Below are positions 34,887-46,362 of a DNA stretch of 64,000 nt, in pieces. Below the pieces are notes generated by a model. That model was not told the origin of the DNA and did not search any database. It worked only from the letters and a program-made list of their open reading frames with translations. Within the stretch, counting starts at the first letter, position 1; every line of letters begins with the position of its first letter. Source of the DNA: Symsagittifera roscoffensis (lineage: Eukaryota > Xenacoelomorpha > Acoela > Convolutidae); NCBI RefSeq assembly GCF_963678635.1, contig NC_087063.1:41304759-41368758 (forward strand), read 5' to 3'. Position numbers and translations under genes: made by a program.

Positions 34887-35131
34887 TTAGAAAATTACGG
34901 GCGTTTTTGTTGTTTCAATTGCTCCGAAGCTGTTAATCGCGCTTCCGTCTTTCAAATCTAAGGCTTGAAGGCGGAATATTTCAAATCACCTGTCGTGGAT
35001 TCACTTTCAGCTACTTTGGGTGCATAACCAACCCCAGACGACATGACTTGATGAACATTCGAGGATGAATGGCCACCTGGGATACAATTACAGCTGTGTC
35101 TAATTGACCTCTCAAAACACAGATGTCATGT
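34887..35131 (-). pseudogene. Upstream coding-like blocks, frame-shifted
   Basis: Two consecutive minus-strand blocks in different frames: 35131-34958 includes GGHSSSNVHQVMSSGVGYAP and KVAESESTTGDLKYSAFK before a TAG. 34962-34887 reads ALDLKDGSAINSFGAIETTK and TPVIF before a TAA. They are followed by a longer frame (34885-34616) beginning LFLADGLLYKLTKE. The one-base shifts have no credible introns, so I read this as a decaying gene continuous with 34608-33850. Small residues and Gly/Ser richness recall a low-complexity linker. Confidence 0.3.
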
Positions 35132-35289
35132 CATCGTGAGAAGCAATAAATTTAGTAAAATCATGGCGCTAGAAGCCTGTATCATTTGAAGAAGAAGGTC
35201 ATCTGTCGACCGGAAAGAAGATTAGTATACATAAGGTTGACAACTTGATTGCAAGTAACAAGGTTGCCCGCTGTTCAGGTGTTCGAGTT

Positions 35290-35750
35290 TAGTTTCCACC
35301 AACTCCACCGAAAAAAAATGTTTGACTGTGTTCGACTCAAGCATGCTATGGTTCGACCAGATCGACCCAAACTGGCTATGTTTCGATCGTCTCGACTAAA
35401 CTAAATAGGTTTTTGGGTTATTTCGACCCATTGTTTCGTACAATGTTTCGGCCGATTTGACCAAAAGAAAAATCTGTTTGGATGTGTACGACTGAATACG
35501 AGCTCGCTATGTTTCAACAAGGTTTCCAGAAGCTGCATAATACATGTTTGACCAAGTTTCGACCACTCTTTGTGTTCGACTATGTTTTGACCACATTTTG
35601 TGTTGAAATTTGTGTTCGACTATGTTTCGACCATTCTTTATAATGGAATATGTTTTACCACACTTTTTGTTCAACGACGGTTCAACTATGACTAATGTTC
35701 GAAATTGTTTTGAAACTGTTCGACTATTGGCTTTGGGTCCAAGAGCCTCC
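35290..35750 (+). repeat. Degenerate TTCGAC-rich array
   Basis: More than fifteen near-copies of a 10-20-bp word built on gtttcgacc and gttcgactatg, for example at 35308, 35328, 35349, 35578, 35613 and 35622. Spacing is irregular. Both strands stay open in places because the repeat avoids stops; those frames (35507-35864) are not called. Confidence 0.65.
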
Positions 35751-36179
35751 GTGTGTTTCACCGGATTCGATCGAAACAAGTCAGCACCTCAACCCGGATG
35801 TGTTAGCATTGAAAAATTATGCTGTGTAAGTTTGGGGAATCTGCTTCAACTAAGAATTCCCTGAGTATTCAAATCAATGGGGGCCAAGATTTTTCAAATA
35901 ATCGCTTACAAATTATTTGTGGTGGTTCTTTTATAATCTCCTGTAAAAATTGCTAGCCCCGCGTAAATCTCTTGCTCTTATCGCTGTTACTCTCACTTCT
36001 TCTTAAAGTCAATCGAACACGCGTGGACAAAAAGAGCCCGCAAAAATACATTCAATCAACACACGTAACACGTAAAATAAATCATTAAATCACAATGGAA
36101 TTATCAGGTAATGAAAAAAGAATTTGCTAGAGCTCGTAAAAAGGATTTAACTCTGGTTTAATAATATAACAATCTCACA

Positions 36180-37935
36180 GTTCAATTTAGGATGGGTTCT
36201 CTTAGCTCGGTTGTCTCAAAAGCAACCCACCAATTCAATCTCTAAAATTAACAGTTTTCTCAAGCTTCTAAATTAGGTTGCCATTTCGATCCGTACCCAG
36301 ATTAACAGTCAGGCTACACAAGCACTTAGTGTTAATCTCTCAAAACTTACGATCGGAACTACCAACTTCTCTCGGTTTTGGTTAATCTTTTCTCTCTGTT
36401 CTAAAAACCGCGTACCAATTCCCCCCTCATGTATGTCTATTTGTACACGGGTATAATTAAATATACCCCCTCCCCTATAAGTCCCGACATTCACTGCGGT
36501 GCCTTCCACGTTCGTCGTGTAAGCTAAAGGTTCCCTTGGGTACACCAGTTCTAAAGGCTAATCAATATTACATCCAACTGAAATTCAGCTAAAGTTCGCG
36601 TTTAAATGGCAGCAATCCTAAGGTTTTTATTTGGTTTATCGCACACATGTTTCTGCCCCCCACAGATAAGAAACTCAAGAATCCGCTTAAGTCTCTACTC
36701 ATAGAAGTCCAAAAATCTGACCTATGATATATTCCAGTTTCAATCGCATAGCCGTTAGGGAAAAGCCGTTCCCCCTCCTGGGGTCCGATCAAGCCAATAA
36801 ACAACCCCCCAGAAGCTAATACGTTATCCTGTCCTCCTGCAATTGTGCACCAATAACTCTGTGACTACTTGGGCACCATTTTCAAATATCTACTGCTAGT
36901 CAATTAGTCAAGCTATGGCTGACCCCAGTAATTACTAAGTCCCTTCTTGTTAATTCCAATAATCTATAATGTTTTATAGAGGACAGGACTTTCTATTAAC
37001 TCTTTCCGATCCCGTATCTATGTTTTTTTCTAGTCCCCCAACCATAAGTGAGTTCCGTTCTCGTCCCCCCAGGATACTCATGGGGAATCAGCAGTGTCGC
37101 TAGGTAGTTTCCGTGTTTTTCTGAGCCACTCTGGGAGTAACAGTTCCAAGGGTCAATTAAAGGTCACCCCGGAGTCACCAGAGGTCAAGCAAAGGTCAAT
37201 GAGTTCAGAGCCAGGTGGGGGTCCCACCTGCCAAGTTCCGTCCATGCCCGATTAATACTCCCCGAGTTATCATTTTTCAAAAGCTCATTATCATTTCATC
37301 CGGGGATCGGTTATTAACACCGGAAGGAGCCAGCGGAGAAGGTTTGTTTGCCAGACATCTTTTTCCGGGGCTTGGGTCTACTACACATTAACGCCATAAA
37401 CCCAATATGCCCTCCCTCAATATTTTCCGCAAAATGCATATTTCCGGTCCCAGGGGTATTTTTTCCCAGTGCTAATAACTTGCGATCGGACTGTACGATT
37501 CGGTCCAAACTCAAACACTAAGCTTGTCTTAACACTACTTACCAAACCTCCAAGTTTCCGCTTCCTAGGGTCACCAGGGGTCAAGAAATAGCTTCCGGAA
37601 GTCAAAGGGGGGGTTTATTTGCACCACCATAAAACCGGAAGGGGTCTGGAGTTTCAAACTTAAGCTTCCCTCATCTAGGGCTTCCGTAAACTAAATTTAG
37701 GCATCATTCCTACTGCTAGGTACCGAGTCCTAACAGGGCGATTTGCACTTCCGCGAACCGTTATCACTCAGCCCCAGGGGGTCCCCGGGTCCAGGGTTTT
37801 ACATGCTGGGTCAAATCATCTCTAGTATCCCTCTCGTGAGTTTCACAATGATCTGACCAGTGGCTTCTAATCCGGGGTGGGGGTTAGCACATTCTATCCT
37901 CTCTCCAGTTTTCTTCCAATGACGGGACTAATTCT
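36180..37935. other. GC-richer island without a recognised gene
   Basis: Base composition shifts to roughly 45-48% GC by eye for about 1.75 kb, while both flanks return to AT-rich sequence. Four minus-strand frames of 62-78 codons occur (36309, 36589, 37314, 37417), but none shows a family motif and they do not form an obvious spliced series. Repeated words include ggggtc, ttccgg and aaggtca. It could be an inserted element from another compositional background, a regulatory CpG-rich region, or a distant exon cluster. Confidence 0.45.
37150..37198 (+). promoter_or_regulatory. Two AGGTCA-type direct repeats with 5-bp spacing
   Basis: gggtca-attaa-aggtca at 37150-37166 and aggtca-agcaa-aggtca at 37182-37198, both same-strand DR5, 15 bp apart. 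A third pair, gggtca-ccag-gggtca (DR4), lies at 37568-37583. DR5 and DR4 of this hexamer are the classic nuclear-receptor half-site arrangements. No gene start is identified beside them, so function is unproven. Confidence 0.3.
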
Positions 37936-39400
37936 TCAGAGCTTGTGCTATTTTGAGCTTAGTGTCTTATTTACTTCTCTATTAGATTAGATATAAACAA
38001 GATTAGAACTCTTACTGTAACAAAGAGATTTGAATTACCCTCTCTATTTTCCGGCTAAGTAGATAAGCGTCCTAGATTAAGTGAGATATGAGCGAATTGT
38101 TTTTTTTACAGCTCTACACTCAGTTGACCAGTAAAAACAAAAAGATTTATGTATTTTCTTGAACCCCTGTAAATCATCAGATTAAATAAGCTGGCAAACA
38201 AAAGCCAAAATTTTCTCTAGCAATAGTTCCAAGAAAACAAAAGGAATTTTCAGCTCCTAAAAAGCCATTTAAATTGCTGAATAAAGAAGCCATTTCAGAA
38301 GATGGTAAGAAAACCTAAAAACTAAACACTTTAAATTGAGGGCTATGTTTTATAGAACTGACAGTAAGTACGCAGTAAATTGCAGTCATAGATTTATTTA
38401 CCGATGTCAAAGAGACTTTTTCAGTATTGACCCAATAAATTGCTCAAGGAAAAATTTTTAGAGCTAGATTAAATTTTGGTGGTTTGACCAGCTGGTTGCT
38501 TCTCGTGGTTTTAAAATTTTCAATGGTTGCTTGAGCAGGCCATATATTTCTCTACAAAAAATCTTGATTACTGTAAAATGATATTTGAAAAAAGTTTCGC
38601 TTTGCAAAGTAACCAATAAAAAATGAAAGATAATTTTTTTTTCTACAATATTTTTTTTGCGGCAGTCAAGGGTGAACTCGATGTAATTTTCGCCCGTCTA
38701 ACAAGCAGCCTAATCTAATTGTCTTTATAAGTATCAACAATAGGAGCAAAAAACACCCTACAAGATATTTTAGGATGCCTAGAAGATGCATTTTAACATA
38801 ATGCGTTAACACTTTGGCTCAATTCTGCTATAATTGAAATGGCTATAACCCATGAAACCCCTTGAAGCCCACTTGTGACACGCAAGAAAGACACAAAATT
38901 TTTTGGAAAACTGACTGAAAAAAACAGAAACAAAAAATTCAAATTTTTTTGTAGAATTATGAAATTTTTTTGAAGTTTTGAGTTCGCAGAATGTAGCTAC
39001 AAAACTCAAAAATTAGTTTTACATGTTTAAAAATGCGTTTTTAGGGCTTAAAAATTACGTTTTTTTAAATTATCTGTTGTAAACTTGCTCGCTTGCTTTA
39101 TTTGCTCGAATTAGGACGAAAAACTTTCCTCAACACTGGGAATTTTTTTTCGAAATCAAAAAATGTCGTTCGAATCACAACTGAAAGGTTTTTAATGTGA
39201 TATATCACTCAACCCAGGCCGATGATTATTTGTAGTAGCTGGTTTTACGTAGGAAAAAAACTAAACCACACCCGAATACAAAGTTCCTCCTCATTTTCAA
39301 TTGTCGGAACAATTTCAGAATCAAACATTAATTAAATAGACTCTCATATTTTTGCCAAGCTTTTATGTTTCCTATTCTGAAGTTGTTTTCTAGAAGTGTA
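37936..39400. other. AT-rich stretch, no gene seen
   Basis: Nothing with exon borders and coding quality. At 39225-39315 a fragment resembling the 5' part of a hairpin-ended element in reverse (aaccacacccgaatacaaag, ttgtcggaacaatt) is present. Confidence 0.4.
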
Positions 39401-39403
39401 TGA

Positions 39404-39598
39404 TTGGCCATTCACAACACAAGTCAGCATGTAGCTGGAGAAAAACTCAATAAAACTAATAGGCAAAGTCACCGAGTGATCTCAGTTACGCAAGATTTTA
39501 TTGTTAATAATTCTGAAAATCAGATACGCCAACATACGGTATATCTAGATCAGCGATATCCTGCCCAATCTAAGAAACAAACGAAACGCCAAAACTGA
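39404..39598 (+). CDS. Unrecognised 64-codon open frame
   Basis: A stop-to-stop frame (TGA before, TGA after) rich in Gln, Asn, His and Ser: LAIHNTSQHVAGEKLNKTNR and onward to YPAQSKKQTKRQN. No ATG near the start. The residue mix is more protein-like than neighbouring frames, but there is no motif and no splice support. Confidence 0.2.
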   Translation: MAIHNTSQHVAGEKLNKTNRQSHRVISVTQDFIVNNSENQIRQHTVYLDQRYPAQSKKQTKRQN

Positions 39599-40539
39599 GA
39601 CAAAATTTTAAAAAAAAACAAGTTTTTTAACAACTCAGCAGCTAATAAAAGCATAAAAGCAAGTTTATCATGAACAAAAGGATTCCGTTTTTTAACCCGC
39701 GAGCGAAAATATTACGTACGGCATCCAAAGACGCGTATAAACATTACAAAACAAACGTTTTTAAAAAATGACAAAACTTTTTGAATCTTGAAGAGAATAG
39801 TTTCTGTCGATTGACTTACTAACGCATTGGGCAAACGGTAGGAGCAAATATATCCTCAAAAAAGTGTTTGCTTCGAAGCATGATGATGTAGTTCAACCTG
39901 ATGCACTAACACTAGCTTGAATCTGCAAAAGTTGAAATGGCCCCGCACTTAAAATCTTTAAAATAGTACACCGAAGGCAATTTGTGATATCGAAGTGCTA
40001 CAGATTATCCTGAAGTTCAAAACCATTGGTAACGTGTGAGATTAATCATTTTTTGAGGATAGAATTGTTTTGCAATGGCTAATTCGTTGAAAAAAAATTG
40101 ATTGAAAAGTGAGACATTAGCAACACAGAGTTGCATTTGAACTCGGTCTAGAGTTTGTCCAAAGTTTAAATTTCTTTGCGGGAGAAAAAGTTGGATGGCA
40201 TGGCCTATGCTGCATACAAATCCATGTTTTTTTGTTGGCGTTTCTTTTTTTTCTTAATGGGGCTCTATAATGAGCAGAAAAAAAACAAAAAAATAAGAAA
40301 TAAGAAGATTTAAAATATGGAAGAACTTTCTTATGCTTGAAAATTTCAGGGTTAAAGTCTCCAAAAAAATTGATTGGACTAGATGACGAGTGGTGTAACT
40401 TCGGTTACTTTGATAAAATTTGACTGTTTGTAGCTGTTAGAAAATTGTGATGAAAGAAAACGTTGATTTATCACAAAACTAAGGCAGCTCAAGTCACTTT
40501 TGGTGCTATTCTTAAAATATGGCTATGTGTGCATTTTAG

Positions 40540-40717
40540 CTACAGTTTTATTATCATCGTCACACTCAAAAGCTGCTGACATTGAACACAGTCAAGTCAT
40601 TTAACAACACGAAGGAACTTATGACCCTTAAAACACACCCTGGGAGTACACCAATAAGAAAAGATGAAGTTTCCGAGATTTCCAGGCCGATGAGCGCAGT
40701 TCTTCTCTATCAGACAG
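40540..40717 (+). CDS. Candidate internal exon
   Basis: Open from the acceptor tgtgtgcattttag to a strong donor CAGACAG|GTATGT. The reading is LNTVKSFNNTKELMTLKTHP, GSTPIRKDEVSEISRPMSAV, LLYQT. It ends in phase 1. Mixed charged and polar residues. No partner exon could be joined with confidence, and the protein is not recognised. If the donor is ignored, the frame runs 18 further codons to 40773. Confidence 0.33.
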
Positions 40718-41955
40718 GTATGTATTTAACCGTTTCAAAGATTCTCTCCAAAAAGCAAAAATACCATTTTTGAAATTTTTGAAGATTTTCTCATGATCCA
40801 ATTTTGAAAATTTGTTTTTAAAATCCAAATACAGTCAAGCCAGATAATATTTTTAAATGTTGCTTTGTTTCATAAAAAATCTTAGAATTTTTTTTGGTGA
40901 ATTGTTGCTGTCTGAAGTCAAGTGGTGATTCTGAAATGCTAAGCTCTGAAAAAAAATTTTTTGTTATAACTATACCATTTTCAAAACTGTGATAATTTTT
41001 CAATTAGACTTAAAAAAATGCTTTTAGTGAACAGTAAGTGTTAATCATTAGTGATAAGGCAGCTGAATTTTTTCAGTAGGTTTTCAAAATAATCAAGGGT
41101 TTGCCTTTATTACAATAGAGACTTTCCTTGATCGTATCTAATTTAAGTTCAATTGATGCAAAACTCGTTTTTTTTGCATATTTGTTTCGCGACTAACACC
41201 AGCGAATAAGTAGTTTGATGAAAAGAATGAAAAAAGGTTTGATGGTTTTCAATGAACAAACTGTTTTTTCGAGGTCTGATGTTTTTTGTTTTCAAGGAAA
41301 ATTATGACATGGTATGTTTCTATTTATAAAAACAGCTTTGAAAAGTTTCCGTCAATAAAGAGAGTTTGTTCTTTTTTGAAGGTTTTTTGGTTTTTGCTTA
41401 GACTAACCTCAATTGATTCTGAGCATTTTTTAATTTGATCTCATAGTAATTTTTTCTACGTTTTCTACACGTTTTCTTCGGATTGATTTAAATATTTTGA
41501 TGATAACTGATTTTTCTGCTGTTATCTCCAGTTCTCACAATTCTCTCTGTTAATTGGGTAACCTAGAGGGCCACAAATTTTTCAGAAAAGTGACGTTGCT
41601 TTAAAAGTTACGGTTGAAATTTTTTTTGATCATATCTGTGTTTTTATGTTACAAAAAGGTTACAAAATGTTACAATTTTATTACAAAAATGAGAACAAAA
41701 TGAAAGCAATTTGGCTTGTTTTTTTTTTCACGAAATTTTTTTTGTTTTCGGAGCAAGATTGAATTTTGCTTGTGAGGCGGACGGTCGTTATTGACGGAGA
41801 TTTGAAAGGATAATCCATTTTCGAGCGTGTTAACAACTCCAGGTGTTTCTCAAATAGTATGCCAACTTGGGTTTTTCTTTTCCTGAATTTTTTTGCTCGA
41901 AATTGATATCCGCTAGAGCAACTAAAAAACTTGTTCAAGTTCATCCGAGGTGTGG

Positions 41956-42155
41956 TTATCTTTTGCCAGTCAGTTCGAGCAAAAAATTTAGACTAATTAG
42001 ATTGTTTAATTTGAATTCAAACTTAAATGTAGAAACTTTTTTCACAAAATGGAAATCATGCTCATGACATTTAGTTGGATCCTTGTCATCGAATTCCTTC
42101 ACTCCTTTTATCCTTATTTTTACCATTTTTTGTATGTTGCTGCTAAGTGCTGCTG
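41956..42155 (-). CDS. Candidate minus-strand terminal exon
   Basis: Reads ALSSNIQKMVKIRIKGVKEF, DDKDPTKCHEHDFHFVKKVS, then a Phe/Leu/Asn-rich end to TAA at 41956. The acceptor attatagaaag at 42156 gives phase 1, which fits a donor at 42219 (see next entry). Unlike neighbouring AT-rich frames it has a varied residue mix. I do not recognise the family. Confidence 0.33.
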
Positions 42156-42219
42156 CTTTCTATAATTATTTCACTTGCATCTTATTTCCAGTTGATGTGT
42201 CGATTTTGCGTTGTTTTAC

Positions 42220-42285
42220 TTGCGGGGACCTCGTCTCGAAGTTCTTCCACGTCATTCTCTTTTTTCAAGATGTTCTTCAATTAAT
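42220..42285 (-). CDS. Candidate minus-strand exon upstream of 41956-42155
   Basis: Reads LKNILKKENDVEELRDEVPA, a likely short amphipathic helix, then the donor GCAA|GTAAAAC. The intron would be 64 bp. A plus-strand frame over the same bases (42083-42289) is hydrophobic and less protein-like. Confidence 0.27.
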
Positions 42286-42299
42286 TTGATTTGGTAAAT

Positions 42300-43400
42300 G
42301 AGGTGACTTTCTCACGCTGGTTTGAGGAAATGCGTACCTACACAAGAGAAAACGCTCATGCAAGCATTGCTCCTAAGCTTTGTTTTTTTTTTCAGTTTTG
42401 ATGAGCCCAACAAAAAACTAAGAGTCGTGTGTTTTTTCTCTTTTTCTTTCTTCACCTGACACATTTGTTTTTTGAATTGCGTTTAGAAAGCAACCGCAAT
42501 CAGATTGATCAAGCACTTTTGAAAAAGTTTGTCTCATGTTTTTACTCAGAGTACAGTGCAGATTTAACTTGTTCGGATCAAACGCTTTAAACTGGACTTT
42601 TTGGTCTGGCTTTAGGTAAAAAATGATGGAGAGAAAATTTGTGTAATATGATTCAATTTATTTTGAGAAATTCGAGCCCAAAACTTTACCCGAAAAATTG
42701 ATTTTTCTTTAGTCAACCAAAAATTATGTCAAAACTAATTGTATATAGTATATATAGCAAAGTGAGGAGCCCTACATATCAAAATAAACCTTACGTAGCC
42801 CAAAAACTTTGAGAAAAATATACTCTCAAAAAATACCCAAATTGTTTTCAAATAGATTTTAAGTTTAAAAAAATTGGTATTTTATATAATAAAAATGACT
42901 TTTTTATAAATATAAAACAAAAATAAAAAAATTTAAACATTGCTTAGAAGAGCATACCCTCTTTAAAGTAAGTTGCGCTACGTAAGAGCCTCCATTTGAT
43001 ATAATTATGCCAGTAATCGACCAAGTACTTTTGACGTAACTTTTTTCAAGGAGTTTTGGTTTAATTTTTATGGCCCAATTTTTGCAAAACAAATTCACCA
43101 CAGTAATTCTGCTGCAATTCTAAGCAAATTTTAATTTCATCATTTTTTATCTAAAGTCAACCCGATTTGAGAAAAACGCGTTTTAAATTTCTTGTTAATG
43201 GGTAATTCTTGTTAATGTCCGGGTAATTCGATTCAGCACTGTATTCCGAAGCTAGATAGAACATCGGTTGCGAGGATAACTTCAAGATAAGAGAAGGTTG
43301 AATTAAAGTTTTGTAGTACTTTGTGGTGAGTTATGGACACAAGTATCAAGCTCCGTTTCATCGTTTGTTCTCTGAAAATTTACCTTATTTGATGTGAACT
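42300..43400. other. AT-rich stretch, no gene seen
   Basis: No exon or known repeat could be supported. The 65-residue minus-strand frame at 42904 lacks features. Confidence 0.4.
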
Positions 43401-43460
43401 TGTATGGGCTCTGAAAGTATTAGATATTTGGTCAGAGGTTTTTTATTTTATTTATTTAGA

Positions 43461-43576
43461 AACCTCAATCTGTCGGATCCAACATGTGGTTCATTTGGAC
43501 AAGGTTTCTCTGGATTTAAGACAGGAGCAAGGCCTCTATACTTAATATATGATTCAATTAGAGCAACCCGCACTCA
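43461..43576 (-). CDS. Small coding-like stretch, strand uncertain
   Basis: In reverse it reads VALIESYIKYRGLAPVLNPE and KPCPNEPHVGSDRLRFLNK to TAA. The plus strand also has an open frame (43404-43628) following ttattttatttatttag. The reverse reading is richer in Pro, Asn and Cys. No family recognised. Confidence 0.2.
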
Positions 43577-43589
43577 GTTTAAAGAAGAA

Positions 43590-44190
43590 AACAATCGATT
43601 ATATGATAATTATAATAGTATTTTTTAGCAAAATTATAATTAATTACAAGCGCCAATTTTAGGTGTTTGAACGATTTATAATCCATTATAATGAATTCCT
43701 ATAATCAAGTCACATCCATCACGCATTATGATTATTCATATACATCGAGGTTATACTGTAAAAAAAGTCGTTTATTATCATGTTTCTATAATTTTAAGAA
43801 TTTTTCTGAGGTCACACAATTTGAAGGTTTTATTTTCGAAAAATTGTTTAAAAAATTGAATTGAAAAAAATGAAGAAAAAAAATTGATACCAACTAAAAT
43901 TACATAGCTCACATTAATTCAACACAAAATGAAACAAAGACGTTTGTTGAAAAATAATGGATTATAATTGATTAAAATGTATTATAATCGATTAAAATGG
44001 ATTATAATTCAATAAAACTTGAGAAAATTTTTTAAAATTAATCGATTATATTAGATTATAATCAATTATAATGTTTTTTTTTCGTTTCGAAAAATCTTAG
44101 CATTATAATCCATTTTTAATCAATTATAATCGATTCTTCTTGAAATTTATCAAGACTGACAATCAAAATCCCTTATAATCTATTAATTTC
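43590..44190. repeat. Field of ATTATAAT palindromic motifs
   Basis: At least fifteen occurrences of attataat within words such as gattataatcgatta and ccattataat, in both orientations and at irregular spacing. Because the motif is its own inverse, the region can fold on itself. It sits immediately left of the TIR element at 44388. Confidence 0.6.
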
Positions 44191-44387
44191 TCTTTTTACG
44201 GAGTGCGGGAACTCCGTTCTTTAAATTTGAAATCAAGTCCCGTCCTGGGGTTGCAGTTGTTGTCCTGAGTTAGATTATCCAGCAAGTGAGTTTGCGAGTG
44301 AGCTTGCTGCTTTGACAAGTTCAATCTTTTTTGCTATGAACATGAAAACACATTTCAACTTGTTTGTATGTGCTGTAGTTTTTTCTT

Positions 44388-45232
44388 CCCCGAGTCGAGA
44401 TTTTTCACCTAATTTGAAGCAAGATTTGAGCAGTTTGAGCGGTTTTTTTAGACAATTCAGCTCAAAGTCTTGCTTCAAATTGAGCGGTTTGAGCGGTTTT
44501 TGAACGGTTTATCTAAGAAAACCGCTCAAAAACCGCTCAAATCTTGTGCGGTTTTTGAGCCGTTTTTACGATCTCCTAAAAACGCTCAAAACCGCTCATA
44601 ACATGCATACATACACACATACATACATGCATACATAAATACATGCATACATATATACATACGTACATACATAGATATATACAAAGATACGTACATACAT
44701 CTATACACACATACATACATACAAACATACATACATATACACATACATACAAACATACATGCATACATACATGCATACATATATACATACGTACATACAT
44801 AGATATATACAAAGATACGTACATACATCTATACACACCACATACATACATACATACATACATACATACATTCATACATACGTACATACATACATACATA
44901 GATACAAACATACTTACATTTATACATGCATACATACAAACATACATACATTCATACATACATACATACACACACACTTACATATTTTTCAACGGTTATT
45001 TTGCTCGAGCATTTGAAAAAAGTCGCTCACATTGTTTTTGGTCAAGAAATCGAAAAAAAGTCTTGCTTGAGTTGAGAACGGTTAAGCACTTTTTTTCAAT
45101 TGTAGATAGTAATTCAACTGTATCTTAGCATCACATTACCTTTCCAGGCCTTTTTATTGGTTTTAATCGGTTTTCTTTATAAGACCGCTCAAAAACCGCT
45201 TGAGCGGTTTTTGAGCAGGATCTCGACCCGGG
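44388..45232. mobile_element. TIR element with gagcggtttt inverted repeats and an ACAT microsatellite core
   Basis: The left end cccgagtcgagat is the inverse of the right end atctcgacccggg, apart from one base. Inside the left end are repeats of gagcggttt facing aaaccgctc (44437-44600), and a matching pair precedes the right end (45181-45217). The middle is a tetranucleotide tract. There is no coding capacity. A truncated relative lies at 5142-5255. Confidence 0.65.
44600..44985 (+). repeat. ACAT/ATAC microsatellite with higher-order duplication
   Basis: About 385 bp of tacatacata with variants. A roughly 65-bp segment (catatatacatacgtacatac and following, to ctatacacac) occurs twice, at about 44648-44710 and 44776-44838. 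Open frames of 80-161 residues here are only His/Thr/Ile/Tyr or Cys/Met/Tyr/Val repeats. Confidence 0.95.
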
Positions 45233-45239
45233 TCTTAGT

Positions 45240-46350
45240 TTTAACGACGGCTGAATAAATTAATATGTTTTTTTTTCACATTAGAAAATAGCTCATGGCC
45301 TTGTCTTGATAAGAATGAAGGTGAGCAGCTTATTCAAAAGAATAATGGTTGTGAGTAAGTAGTTACGTAGGAAGAATATATTCATTCGTTTTTTTTTAAA
45401 TTGTTGGTCAATAATAGTCAATTGAATAAAATATATTGTGCTTTTCAAGGTACACAGTTGATTATCGTTAGTTTTTTCTTAATTATGCAGCTGTTTTTAC
45501 TGGGCATTTTCGATGAAAAAATTTTCATTTCATTAACGGTTGATTTTTGTTACTTTCTAAAATATATTCTTTCCCTTCTCTTTTTCAATTATTTTCGGGA
45601 ACAAAATTCGGGTTTTATCCAATATGGAGCCTCTCCGCGCCCAGTATAACATCAACGCTTTAACGTATCCTTTTCATTACTTTCAATTTATTTGCCTTGC
45701 CAATGGACAAATGGTTCCCGGTTCTTTGTAATATTAACATTATTTTTTTCAGGCTAATATACCAGTAATAATCGTTATAGAACAAAACCGCATTTACAAC
45801 AACCATTAAACATTAGCCTGAGAAATAGTCATAACAACTTCTGGTCCGTTTTCAGACTTCTCTGACCGGAAAAATCAAATTGTTCCCTCAGTTACATAAC
45901 TCCGATTTTCATCGATATCAACCAAAAAACGCGAAAAAAAACTGAAAAAGAGTTGAGCTTTCTTAGAAAAAATGCGAAAAAGAAAAGAAGAAATAATTGA
46001 AAGCTAATCTGTTGAGATGTTATGTTATAATCATAAGAACTTCATTTTTTAAAATGAAGTTATGTAAGAAAAGGTTTTTTATTTTCTGTTTGAGGATGTT
46101 TATGGACATTTTTTGGTGAACTTAACCCAATTTATTCCATATGTAAAGATACAACTGAGCCTTTTTTTTTAAAATCTTGTGTGCAGTGAGTTTTTTCTTT
46201 GTAGTTTGCAGCTAAATGAAATAGAGAAAAAGAACAAATCATCTTGAAAGCTATCTAATATTGCACTAACAATAGCACAAAAAGCCTTCCCATGCATTTT
46301 AAAAGGCGTTTAAAAATAATTTAAGGGTTCTTGTCAAATCAACTCCTGGC
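45240..46350. other. AT-rich stretch, no gene seen
   Basis: The 82-residue frame at 45401 is very hydrophobic and Phe-rich and has no exon borders; it is probably chance. Confidence 0.4.
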
Positions 46351-46362
46351 ATCTATTTCAGA

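Noticed and set aside
35507-35864. 84-90-residue frames on both strands
   Set aside because: Both derive from the TTCGAC-rich array, which lacks stop triplets by composition.
41681-41944. 87-residue minus-strand frame after the 41956 stop
   Set aside because: Lys/Phe/Ser-rich with no borders; it does not continue the candidate exon in phase.
44576-45128. Overlapping open frames of 80-161 residues on both strands
   Set aside because: They are translations of an ACAT microsatellite, giving only repeated His/Thr/Ile/Tyr or Cys/Met/Tyr/Val. No gene.
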